Below are positions 37,315 through 45,886 of a stretch of 54,214 bases of DNA, piece by piece. The position numbers were made by a program, and so were the translations under genes. The notes under the pieces were generated by a model that saw only the letters and a program-made list of their open reading frames with translations, was not told the DNA's origin and searched no databases. The stretch is from positions 1 to 54,214 of the forward strand of contig JANQVJ010000059.1 of the NCBI GenBank assembly GCA_030730365.1, given 5' to 3'. Position 1 is the stretch's first letter. Each line of letters starts with the position of its first letter. Source of the stretch: Verrucomicrobiales bacterium (GTDB lineage: Bacteria > Verrucomicrobiota > Verrucomicrobiia > Verrucomicrobiales > DEV007).

Positions 37315-38313
37315 ATGCGATCCCACGCGAGACAGCACCGCTCCACCCCGTCCTTTGCGGCTTTGGCGCTGTCAGCTCTGCTCCTCGCGACCGCTCCATC
37401 CGCCCTCGCCAAAGACTGGGACGTCTACAGTCTCGGGGGACGGGAATACGTCTCGGATGAAAATGTGGCGAAATTTTATCAGTTCGAGCGCTTTGCGAAG
37501 CAGGACAAGGACCGGATTTTCAAGCACCCGAGTCTCATCATGACCTGGAAGATCGGCTCGGAGTCGATCTACGTGAACAACATCAAGTTCAACCTCAGCT
37601 TTCCCGTCATCGAAAACGGCGGCATGGCGATGCTCTCGACCGTCGACCTCGCCAAGCTCGTCGACCCCGTGGTGCGGCCCAGTTACATCCGCAAGCCCAT
37701 CCTCTTCGACACGGTCGTTCTCGATGCCGGGCACGGTGCCCACGACACCGGGGCAAAAGGCCCCTACGGACGGGAAAAGGACTACGCCCTCGACATGGTC
37801 CTGCGGCTTGAGAAGGAGTTGCAGGCCCGCGGTTTTAAAACGCTGCTGACCCGCCGCGAAGACGTCTTCCTGACCCTCGGCCAGCGCGTCGAGATCGCCA
37901 ACCGGGAGAAAAACGCCATTTTCATCAGCATGCACTTCAACTCCTCGGGGGCAAAGACCGCCAACGGGATCGAGACTTATGCCCTCGCCCCGCAGGGGAC
38001 CAGCTCCACCGACGGGAGCAGCCCGTGGAACTCCCTCCTCACCGGGAACGTCCGCGACGCCGAGAACATTGCTCTTGCCACCGCCGTCCATGCTCACGTC
38101 ATTTCCGAGTTGAAATCCGTCGATCGAGGCATCAAGCGCGCCCGTTTCAACGTGCTACGCGGGATCAATAAGCCCGCAATTCTTTTTGAGGGCGGCTTTG
38201 TCACCAGCCCCAGCGAAGGTAAGCTCATCAACGACCCCGAGCACCGCCAGCGCATCGCCGTTTCGATCGCGGATGCCGTGGTGCGGTTCAAGACGGCGGT
38301 GGGGAAGAAGTAA
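37315..38313 (+). CDS. N-acetylmuramoyl-L-alanine amidase (Amidase_3), exported
   Basis: ATG 37315 opens a signal peptide (SFAALALSALLLATAPSALA); an earlier in-frame start at 37201 would hide it. The 332-aa product has an N-terminal domain (about residues 33-135) resembling copper-amine-oxidase-like/AMIN-type wall-binding modules, and a C-terminal Amidase_3 domain: VVLDAGHGAHDTGAKG (zinc His), REKDYALDMVLRL (zinc Glu), FISMHFNSSGA (zinc His) and ILFEGGFVTSPSEGKLI with the catalytic Glu. It cleaves the amide bond between N-acetylmuramic acid and L-alanine in peptidoglycan, in the periplasm, for cell separation or turnover. It is divergent from valS. Confidence 0.92.
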   Translation: MRSHARQHRSTPSFAALALSALLLATAPSALAKDWDVYSLGGREYVSDENVAKFYQFERFAKQDKDRIFKHPSLIMTWKIGSESIYVNNIKFNLSFPVIENGGMAMLSTVDLAKLVDPVVRPSYIRKPILFDTVVLDAGHGAHDTGAKGPYGREKDYALDMVLRLEKELQARGFKTLLTRREDVFLTLGQRVEIANREKNAIFISMHFNSSGAKTANGIETYALAPQGTSSTDGSSPWNSLLTGNVRDAENIALATAVHAHVISELKSVDRGIKRARFNVLRGINKPAILFEGGFVTSPSEGKLINDPEHRQRIAVSIADAVVRFKTAVGKK

Positions 38314-38436
38314 GGCCGGGGATTTGGCGATTATCGGAGATGCAGCAGGGGACCCGTGTCGGCAACTCAGTGCATCAGGTATCGAGGCCCACCTTACGAA
38401 GAGCATCGGCAATGTCCTCGCGCTGGTGTTTGTCTG

Positions 38437-38574
38437 TCAGAATAAGCGGCGCTCGGCGAGGAACTCGCGCAGAGCCGCCACCGCCAATTCACGACCGTCT
38501 GCTCCCGTTTCCGCCTCGGCCGCTTTCAATGCCTCCGCGAGGGTATCGGGCAGTTCCAGAGAAATCGTGGCCAT
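38437..38574 (-). CDS. Tiny antitoxin-like protein (putative)
   Basis: The 45-aa product starts at ATG 38574 and has a beta-strand plus two helices pattern (MATISLELPDTLAEALKAAE, then ELAVAALREFLAERRLF), which resembles ribbon-helix-helix antitoxins of TA pairs. A longer in-frame start at 38805 runs through REP-like hairpins and is basic and non-homologous, so it was rejected. No toxin gene follows; in another frame just past the stop, ILTDKHQREDIADALRKVG is readable and may be a frameshifted continuation. It is probably a relic or solitary antitoxin. The rest of 38314-38929 outside this gene and the REP-like cluster holds nothing I recognise. Confidence 0.4.
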   Translation of the reverse strand: MATISLELPDTLAEALKAAEAETGADGRELAVAALREFLAERRLF

Positions 38575-38656
38575 GCATGAATGGCACGGCATTACGCTTC
38601 GTTTTGCAGGGCGAGTCGGCACGGGCACGCGGTCTTTTTCCCGTGCGCCCAAGGAG

Positions 38657-38771
38657 GGGCGACATTCCTGTCGCCCTTTTGCGCGTCGTCTCCCGCATGA
38701 TGAAGCGAGAGGGACAGGAATGTCCCTCCTCCTTGCGACAGGAAAATGGAGGGGCAAGGTCCTCCTTGCCC
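38657..38771. repeat. Cluster of three REP-like hairpins
   Basis: Three short perfect hairpins with 4-nt loops: GGGCGACA-TTCC-TGTCGCCC (38657-38676), GAGGGACA-GGAA-TGTCCCTC (38709-38728) and GGGCAAGG-TCCT-CCTTGCCC (38752-38771). The first two share the core GACA/TGTC with an inverted TTCC/GGAA loop. This is the form of REP/BIME elements mobilised by REP-associated tyrosine transposases (RAYT); no RAYT gene is in the window. Confidence 0.7.
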
Positions 38772-38929
38772 GCGACGGAATGCAGCGACGATCTATTTTA
38801 GCCACCGATGGATGACCTTATTCCCGTGACATTCTGGTCATGCATTAAACTCTGCGGTAAATCGGATTATTTGTCGATGAACGTTCGCCCTCCTTCGCCA
38901 CGCGGACTTTAGAAAGAACGAAAAACGCC

Positions 38930-41900
38930 TCACCCTTCCCCCACCAGCCACGCATCTATCCCCCCGGCTTCGAGGAAGTCGTCGGAGACGCGGTAGCGGT
39001 GGCCGGCTTCGAGGGTGACCCACTGGCCGTTGGCGCGGCGGACCTGGAGATGGAGAGGGCGGTCGCCGGGGAAATCCATCACGGCGGTGTGCAGGGTCGC
39101 GAGGGCGGAGACGGTATCGCGCACCGCATCGAGGCGCACGAGGACGGGCGTGGCAAAGGGGGGGGAGTCGTGGTCAGCCTTGTTGGTAGGCCCGGCAGGG
39201 TGGATGGCCCGACCTGACCCTGCGGTCTGCCCTCGCGGCACCGGCGTGACGGAGCGGAGGACGGCATTGGGATCGTATTCGATCGCTTTGATCTCGTCGG
39301 CGGTGAGCCGGTTCATCTCGGAGCGGGTATCCTGCTCGATCCTCGCTTTGATCTCGATGACGCTGCCTTTGACGAGGAGCGGGTTGGACTTCTGATAGGT
39401 CTCGTTCCAGACCATGACCTCGGTGATGCCGGTGAAGTCTTCGAAGATGAGGATGGCAAAGGGCTTGCTCTCGCGTTTCGTGTATTTGACGGTCACTTCG
39501 CCAATGATGCCGGCGAATCGCGCGGGCTTCTTGCCGGGCTTCATCTGTTGCAGGTCGGCAACGGTGGAGAATTTCCCCCTTTCGATGACCCCGCGATACT
39601 CGTCGAGGGGGTGGCCGGTGACGTAGAAACCGAGCAGCTCTTTTTCGTGGGTGAGATACTCGCGCTGATTCCAGACGACGCGGTCTTCTTCGATGACGTC
39701 GGGCACGGCGGCGGCTGCCATCAGCTCGTTCATGTCAAAGAGGGAGGCCTGGCCGGTGGCGCGGTCTTTCTGCGCGGCGCTCGAACCGGCGATGACTTGT
39801 CCGACCCGGGAGAACATGTCGTCGCGGCGCTCGAAGGTGAAGTCAAAGGCCCCGGCCTTAATCAGGTTTTCGAGGATTTTGCGGTTCACCGACTTGCTGT
39901 CGAGACGACCGGCGAAGTCCTCGAGGGACTTGAACTCTCCTCTCGCCTTGCGCTCGTCGACAACGAGGCCCATGGCCGCCTCGCCGACGTTCTTGATCGC
40001 GGCCAGGCCGAAGCGGATCGCTTTTTTCCCCGAGTCCTGGACTTCGGGGACGAACTTCAGCATGGAGCGGTTCACGTCGGGCGCGAGGATCTCGATACCC
40101 ATGCGCTGACATTCGGCGACAAAGGTGGAGATCTTTTCCGTGTTGTTGATCTCGTTGCTAAGCACTGCGGCCATGAACTCGACCGGGTAGTTGGCCTTGA
40201 GGAAAGCGGTCTGGTAACTGATGAGCCCGTAGGCGGCGGAGTGCGATTTGTTGAAACCGTAACCCGCGAATTTTTCGAGCAAATCGAAGATATCGTTGGC
40301 CTGTTTTTCGGGGATGTTGTTCACCGACTTGCAGCCGTCGACGAAGTTCTTCCGCTGCTGGATCATCTTCGAGAGATCCTTTTTCCCCATCGCCCGGCGG
40401 AGAAGGTCAGCCTCGCCGAGGGAGTAGCCGGCGAGAAGGTTGGCGGCGCGCTGGACCTGCTCCTGATAGATGAGAATGCCGTAGGTCTCCTTGCTCGCCT
40501 CTTCGAGGAGCGGGTGGAGATACTGGACTTTCTTCTTCCCTTTTTTCCGCTCAATGAAGTCGGGAATGAGGTCCATCGGACCCGGGCGATAGAGCGCGAT
40601 GAGCGCGATGATGTCCTCGATCCGCGTCACCTCGAACTGGCGACAGAGACTCATCATGCCACCGGATTCCAACTGGAACACCGCGGTCGTCTCTCCGCGG
40701 TTGAGCAGCTCGAAGGTCGCCTTGTCGTCGAAGCTCTCGTTGTCGAGGACGTAGTCGGGCGTGTGAAGCTGGATCAGATCGACGGCGTCCTGGATCACGG
40801 TCAGGGTCTTGAGACCGAGAAAGTCCATCTTCAGCATGCCGAGATCGGTGAGAGGGCTCATCGCGAACTGGGTCACGACTTCGCCCTCTTTCCCGCGGGT
40901 GAGCGGGATGTAATTCGTCAAATCTTTGTCCCCGATAACGATGCCCGCCGCGTGGATGCCGGTGCCCCGGGTGAGACCCTCGAGGAAGACTGAGTAACGC
41001 CACATCTCGCCGATGCTGGGATTGTTCTCAATCTCGTCGCGCAGCTCGGGATTTTTCTTCTTCGCGTCGGCGAGAGTGATGTTGAGCTCGGTCGGGATCA
41101 TCTTCGCGACACGGTCTCCTTCGCTGTAGCTCAGGCCCATGACGCGGCCTACGTCGCGCACGACGCTCTTCGCTCCGAGGGTGCCGAAGGTGACAATATG
41201 CGAGACGGCCCGTTCGCCGTATTTCTGACGCACGTAGTCGATGACCTCGGGTCGGCGGGTCTGGCAAAAGTCGATGTCGATATCGGGCGGGGAGACACGC
41301 TCGGGGTTGAGGAATCGTTCGAAAATCAGCCCGAAGCGCAGCGGACAAAGGTCGGTGATCCCGAGGACGTAGGCGACGAGCGAGCCCGCCGCCGATCCCC
41401 GCCCCGGGCCGACCGGGACGCCGTTGTCTTTCGCCCATTTCACGAAGTCCCAGGTGATGAGGAAGTAGGAGACAAAGCCCATTTTCTCCATGACGCCGAT
41501 CTCGTAGTCGAGACGGGTGCGGAGCTCTTCGTCCATGCCGGCCCGCTCGCCGTAGCGCCAGTTCAGCCCTTCAAAGCAGACTTTGCGGAAGTAGGCCTCG
41601 CGCGGGCTGCCGTCGGGCGACTCAAACTGAGGGTATTTTTCCGAGCTGGTCGAGTCGAGATGGATCTCCACGTTGCACATCTCGGCGATGCGCAGGGTGT
41701 TCGCGACGGCGTCGGGGAGCTCTTTGAAGAGCTTGCGCATCTCGTTGGTGTTCTTGAAGTAGACTTCGGGGGAATACTTCATCCGGTTCTCGTCCATGAG
41801 GAGCGAGCCGGTCCCGATGCAAATCATCACGTCGTGCGCGTCGTGGTCGGCCTGATTGAGAAAGTGGACGTCGTTCGCCGCGACGAGTCCCAGCCCGAAC

Positions 41901-42523
41901 TCGCGGCCGAATTCCCGCATCTGCCGGGTGCAGGTGGCCTGCTCGGCGAAACCGTGGTCATGCACTTCGAGGAAAAAGCGGTCTTTCCCGAAGATATCGA
42001 CGAATTCCCCGAGGCTCTTCCGCGCGCCTTCGAGGTCTTCATTTTGAATGAACTGGTTGACCTCGCCGTTGATGCAGCCGCTCAGGCAGATGAGCCCCTC
42101 GGAGTGCGCCGCGAGCGCCTCCTTGTCGATGCGGGGCTTGTAATACATGCCCTCGAGGTGACCGAGACTGGTCAGCTTCATCAGGTTCGCGTAACCCTCG
42201 TTGGTCGAGGCTAGCAGGGTGATGTGCGAGTTGCGCTTCCGCTTTGCCTTGCTCCCGACGGCGATGGGCTCGGCCTTTTTGTCAGTCAGGGCCACCCCCG
42301 GAGGCGTGAGGTAGGCCTCGCAGCCGATGATGGGCTTGATCCCCGCTTTTTTCGCCTGCTGATAAAAATCGATCGCCCCGAAGATGTTGCCGTGATCGGT
42401 CATCGCGACCGCCGGCATCTTGCAGCGCTCGGCCTTTTTCATCAGCTCCTTGATCCGCACGGCCCCGTCGAGGAGGGAATACTCGGTGTGCAAATGTAGG
42501 TGGATGAAAGGGTCGGTCGGCAT
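38930..42523 (-). CDS. dnaE: DNA polymerase III alpha subunit
   Basis: The 1197-aa protein is full length for the DnaE type. An N-terminal PHP domain (HLHLHTEYSLLDGAVRIKEL, MTDHGNIFGAIDFY) is followed by the polymerase core: GPGRGSAAGSLVAYVLGIT, the Asp-rich catalytic PDIDIDFCQTRR with Asp414-Asp416, LKMDFLGLKTLTVI with the third Asp, FNKSHSAAYGLISYQTAFLK, and after the helix-hairpin-helix region an OB fold (IIGEVTVKYTKRESKPFAI). It is the catalytic subunit of the replicative polymerase. The 170 bp before it (42524-42693, shared with the divergent second PSD1 gene) have no clear element. Its C-terminal 150 residues are less conserved, as usual. Confidence 0.97.
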   Translation of the reverse strand: MPTDPFIHLHLHTEYSLLDGAVRIKELMKKAERCKMPAVAMTDHGNIFGAIDFYQQAKKAGIKPIIGCEAYLTPPGVALTDKKAEPIAVGSKAKRKRNSHITLLASTNEGYANLMKLTSLGHLEGMYYKPRIDKEALAAHSEGLICLSGCINGEVNQFIQNEDLEGARKSLGEFVDIFGKDRFFLEVHDHGFAEQATCTRQMREFGREFGLGLVAANDVHFLNQADHDAHDVMICIGTGSLLMDENRMKYSPEVYFKNTNEMRKLFKELPDAVANTLRIAEMCNVEIHLDSTSSEKYPQFESPDGSPREAYFRKVCFEGLNWRYGERAGMDEELRTRLDYEIGVMEKMGFVSYFLITWDFVKWAKDNGVPVGPGRGSAAGSLVAYVLGITDLCPLRFGLIFERFLNPERVSPPDIDIDFCQTRRPEVIDYVRQKYGERAVSHIVTFGTLGAKSVVRDVGRVMGLSYSEGDRVAKMIPTELNITLADAKKKNPELRDEIENNPSIGEMWRYSVFLEGLTRGTGIHAAGIVIGDKDLTNYIPLTRGKEGEVVTQFAMSPLTDLGMLKMDFLGLKTLTVIQDAVDLIQLHTPDYVLDNESFDDKATFELLNRGETTAVFQLESGGMMSLCRQFEVTRIEDIIALIALYRPGPMDLIPDFIERKKGKKKVQYLHPLLEEASKETYGILIYQEQVQRAANLLAGYSLGEADLLRRAMGKKDLSKMIQQRKNFVDGCKSVNNIPEKQANDIFDLLEKFAGYGFNKSHSAAYGLISYQTAFLKANYPVEFMAAVLSNEINNTEKISTFVAECQRMGIEILAPDVNRSMLKFVPEVQDSGKKAIRFGLAAIKNVGEAAMGLVVDERKARGEFKSLEDFAGRLDSKSVNRKILENLIKAGAFDFTFERRDDMFSRVGQVIAGSSAAQKDRATGQASLFDMNELMAAAAVPDVIEEDRVVWNQREYLTHEKELLGFYVTGHPLDEYRGVIERGKFSTVADLQQMKPGKKPARFAGIIGEVTVKYTKRESKPFAILIFEDFTGITEVMVWNETYQKSNPLLVKGSVIEIKARIEQDTRSEMNRLTADEIKAIEYDPNAVLRSVTPVPRGQTAGSGRAIHPAGPTNKADHDSPPFATPVLVRLDAVRDTVSALATLHTAVMDFPGDRPLHLQVRRANGQWVTLEAGHRYRVSDDFLEAGGIDAWLVGEG

Positions 42524-42693
42524 CGGAGAGGCGGTCGGGCAGAGGTGAGCCTGTCACTTTAGAGAAAGCCGTGGATGGGGCAAAGGATTTGTCTCCAAAA
42601 GAGCCGGGGGCGGGACAGGCGCTGGCGCTCTGGCTCGTTCGCGGCGATCGCGGGACTGGTCCGGGGGCTTGCGGATCGGTATTCTAAAGGCAG

Positions 42694-45600
42694 ATGAGAT
42701 CGCTGCCCTCACCACAACTCTTGATTTTGGCTATGGGGCTCGGCCTTTCCACCGCCGTGTCGGCTGACGACGGGGAGACGCTCTTCGAGTCAGCGATCCG
42801 TCCCGTCCTCGCGAATCGTTGTGTCTCCTGCCACGGGGCGGAAAAGGCGGAAGGGGGACTGCGTCTCGACCTCCGCGAGGCGATCCCGGATGCGGTCGCG
42901 AACGGCGCCTTTCTAAAAGTCATCGCGGGTCGATCGACTGCTCCTGCCGCCTGCGTCCTCGAGCCGCGCCTGCGAGCGGACTTCGAGCGGTGGATCTCCC
43001 TGGGCTTGCCCTGGCCGGAGAGCGCAACGGTGGGCACGGCCGGGGACAGGGAGGCTCTCGCGCGGCGCCACTGGGCCTTCCAACCCGTCCGCGACCCCGC
43101 CCTGCCCGACAAGGCGGGTGATCCGGTCGATTTTTTTATCCGCGCCGGGCTGGAGCGGGCCGGACTCGCACCCTCGCCCGAGGCCGATCGCCGCACCCTC
43201 ATCCGCCGCCTTTCCTACACCCTCACGGGCCTGCCTCCCTCGCACGAAGAGGTCACGCGATTCGTAAACGATCCCGACCCGCAAGCCTACGCCCGGCTCG
43301 TCGACCGTCTCCTCGACTCTCCCCACTACGGCGAGCACTGGGCGCGGCACTGGCTCGACGTGGCCCGATACTCCGACACGAAAGGCTATGTCTACGCCCG
43401 CGAGGAGAAAAACTGGCCCCACGCCTGGGCCTATCGGGACTGGGTCGTGACGGCACTGAACGGGGATGTGCCGTATGACCGCTTTCTCCTGCTCCAGCTC
43501 GCCGCCGATCAGGTCGCGGACAAAAATCACGGCGATCTCGCGGCGATGGGATTCCTCACTCTCGGCCGCCGTTTCCTCGGGGTAAAACATGACATCATCG
43601 ACGACCGCATCGACGTCGTGACGCGCGGCATGCTCGGGCTGACCGTCTCGTGCGCCCGCTGTCACGATCACAAGTACGATCCCGTCCCCGCCGCCGACTA
43701 CTACGCGCTCCACGGCGTCTTCGACAGCAGCATCGAAAAGCTCGTCCCGCTCGCCGGGGGGAATGCGGAGTTCGTCAAAGCCCAGCAGGATCGGATCAAA
43801 GCGCTCGACGAGACCATGGCAAAGTCCCGTCTCGAGGCGGCCGACCGGGTGCGGGAGCGCCTCGCGGACTATCTCACCGCCCAGACCGAGCTCGACAAGT
43901 ATCCCGCCGACGGCTTTGACCAGATTTTTCAAAAGACCGATCTCCTCCCCGCCTTCGTCCATGCCTGGCGCGACTACCTGCGCGCTGCGGCGGAGCGAAA
44001 CGATCCGATCTTCGCCCACTGGCACGCCTATCGCGCGGCGACGCCGGATCAATATGCGACGATCTCAGTCTCCGGAGCTCATCCAACGATTGCGGCCGCC
44101 TTTGCCACACCCCCGCAGGACTTCGACGAGGTCATCGCCCGCTACGCCACTGTCCTGAAAACCGGCGACGACGATCCCGCTCTGCGCGCGATCACGCACG
44201 GTCCCGGCTCACCCTGCGAAGTCCCCGAAGGACCGGTCGTGAATGTGGAGACCTACTTTGAAAGTGAATCTCTCAATGCCCTCTGGAAGCTCGAGAATGC
44301 CGTCGTCCAGGGCATCCTCAATGCGCCCGAGGCTATCCCCGCCGCGCTCTCGCTCGCGGACCGCGCCCTCCCCGTGACCCCGCGTGTCTTCCTGCGCGGG
44401 AATCCGCTCACGCAGGGCGAAGCCGTGCCGCGGCAGTTCCTCGCGATCCTCGCCGGAGAAAAACGCGCGCCTTTTGCCATCGGGAGCGGTCGGCTCGAAC
44501 TGGCAAAGGCCATCGTCGATCCGGAAAACCCCCTCACCGCACGGGTCATGGTCAACCGCGTCTGGGCGCACCATTTCGGGACCGGACTCGTCGACACCCC
44601 GAGCGACTTCGGAACCCGGGCCGCCCCGCCCTCGCATCCGGAGCTACTCGACTGGCTCGCGGTCCAGTTCATCAAAGACGGCTGGAGCCTGAAGTCGCTG
44701 CACCGCCGCCTCCTTCTCTCGACGACCTATCGTCAGTCTTCCTTCGGTCCCGCCGACACGATGGCAATGGACAAAGCACTCGAGATTGATCCGGGCAATC
44801 GCCTCCTCTGGCGCATCCGTCCGCACCGGCTCGGCTACGAAGCGTTCCGCGACTCCATGATGGCCGCCTCGGGCGATCTCGACCGTCGTCCCGGCGGAAA
44901 ACCGGCCGAGGCTTTCAAGCCGCCCTACCTGAAACGCCGCGCTCTCTACGGCAAAGTCGATCGTCAGTTCGTGCCCGGAGTCCTGCGCATCTTCGACTTT
45001 GCCAATCCCGATCTCCACATCCCGCAGCGCAACGAGACGACCGTGCCCCAGCAGGCCCTCTTTTTCCTCAACGACCCCTTTGTCCTCGACCGCAGCCGGG
45101 CAGTCGCCGCTTCTGTCGCGGCGGTGCCCTCCGCGACCGACCGGGTCCGCGCCCTTTTCCGCACCGTCCTGCAGCGTGATCCCTCCGATGCCGAACTGAC
45201 CGAGTCCGTCGCCCTCGTCGAGGCGGCCGCCGACCCGGACCTGCCTCCCGCCCCGCCCACCGCCGCCGACTGGAGCTACGGCTACGGGGCCATCGACGAA
45301 ACGGCGCGGCGCGTCTCCGCTTTCACTCCGCTGCCGCATTTCGCCAGAGGTGCCTGGCAGGGAGGCCCCGCCGTGCCTGATCCGAAGCTCGGGTGGGTCT
45401 ATCTCAACCCCACCGGAGGCCACCCCGGCAACGACAAAAATCACGCCGCGATCCGTCGCTGGACCGCCCCCCGCGCCATGACCCTCGCGATCCGCTCGAA
45501 GCTCACTCACGAGCCGCAGGCGGGCGACGGCATCCGCGGATTTGTCGTGAGCTCCCGTGTCGGCCTGCTCGGCTCGGCCACGATCCATGCGAAATCGATC

Positions 45601-45855
45601 GAACTCAACGTCGCAACCCTCGCGGTCGAGGCGGGGGAAACGATCGACTTCCTCGTCGACATCGGCGCCGGCCTCAACAGCGACCAGTTCCTCTGGGAAA
45701 TCAGCCTGACAGACATTCAACAGGACCTCGAAAACCCGGCCAAAGAATGGGATGCCAAATCCGATTTTCCCGCCGACACCTCGCTGCCTCTCACCGCCTG
45801 GGAACAACTCGCCCAGATGCTCCTCTGCTCCAACGAGTTCTTGTTTGTGGACTGA
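42694..45855 (+). CDS. PSD1 domain protein (haem CxxCH, DUF1549, DUF1553) with late beta-domain insertion
   Basis: The 1053-aa product has a signal peptide (LLILAMGLGLSTAVSA), haem motif CVSCH at residues 43-47, DUF1549 with [11 protein letters not shown] (from residue 320), and DUF1553 from about residue 610 (NPLTARVMVNRVWAHHFGTG). Before the usual final helix of DUF1553 (WEQLAQMLLCSNEFLFVD) an extra beta-rich module of roughly 150 residues (about 860-1015; TLAIRSKLTHEP, GSATIHAKSIELNVATLAV) is inserted, and it looks like a jelly-roll. In the first PSD1 of this window the comparable beta module sits between DUF1549 and DUF1553 instead. The DUF1501 partner follows 31 bp later. Confidence 0.92.
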   Translation: MRSLPSPQLLILAMGLGLSTAVSADDGETLFESAIRPVLANRCVSCHGAEKAEGGLRLDLREAIPDAVANGAFLKVIAGRSTAPAACVLEPRLRADFERWISLGLPWPESATVGTAGDREALARRHWAFQPVRDPALPDKAGDPVDFFIRAGLERAGLAPSPEADRRTLIRRLSYTLTGLPPSHEEVTRFVNDPDPQAYARLVDRLLDSPHYGEHWARHWLDVARYSDTKGYVYAREEKNWPHAWAYRDWVVTALNGDVPYDRFLLLQLAADQVADKNHGDLAAMGFLTLGRRFLGVKHDIIDDRIDVVTRGMLGLTVSCARCHDHKYDPVPAADYYALHGVFDSSIEKLVPLAGGNAEFVKAQQDRIKALDETMAKSRLEAADRVRERLADYLTAQTELDKYPADGFDQIFQKTDLLPAFVHAWRDYLRAAAERNDPIFAHWHAYRAATPDQYATISVSGAHPTIAAAFATPPQDFDEVIARYATVLKTGDDDPALRAITHGPGSPCEVPEGPVVNVETYFESESLNALWKLENAVVQGILNAPEAIPAALSLADRALPVTPRVFLRGNPLTQGEAVPRQFLAILAGEKRAPFAIGSGRLELAKAIVDPENPLTARVMVNRVWAHHFGTGLVDTPSDFGTRAAPPSHPELLDWLAVQFIKDGWSLKSLHRRLLLSTTYRQSSFGPADTMAMDKALEIDPGNRLLWRIRPHRLGYEAFRDSMMAASGDLDRRPGGKPAEAFKPPYLKRRALYGKVDRQFVPGVLRIFDFANPDLHIPQRNETTVPQQALFFLNDPFVLDRSRAVAASVAAVPSATDRVRALFRTVLQRDPSDAELTESVALVEAAADPDLPPAPPTAADWSYGYGAIDETARRVSAFTPLPHFARGAWQGGPAVPDPKLGWVYLNPTGGHPGNDKNHAAIRRWTAPRAMTLAIRSKLTHEPQAGDGIRGFVVSSRVGLLGSATIHAKSIELNVATLAVEAGETIDFLVDIGAGLNSDQFLWEISLTDIQQDLENPAKEWDAKSDFPADTSLPLTAWEQLAQMLLCSNEFLFVD

Positions 45856-45886
45856 ACTCAAAACTTGAAACTTCAAACCTGTAACC

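Noticed and set aside
39548..40993. 481-codon frame antisense to dnaE
   Set aside because: It lies wholly within the polymerase core and has no independent features.
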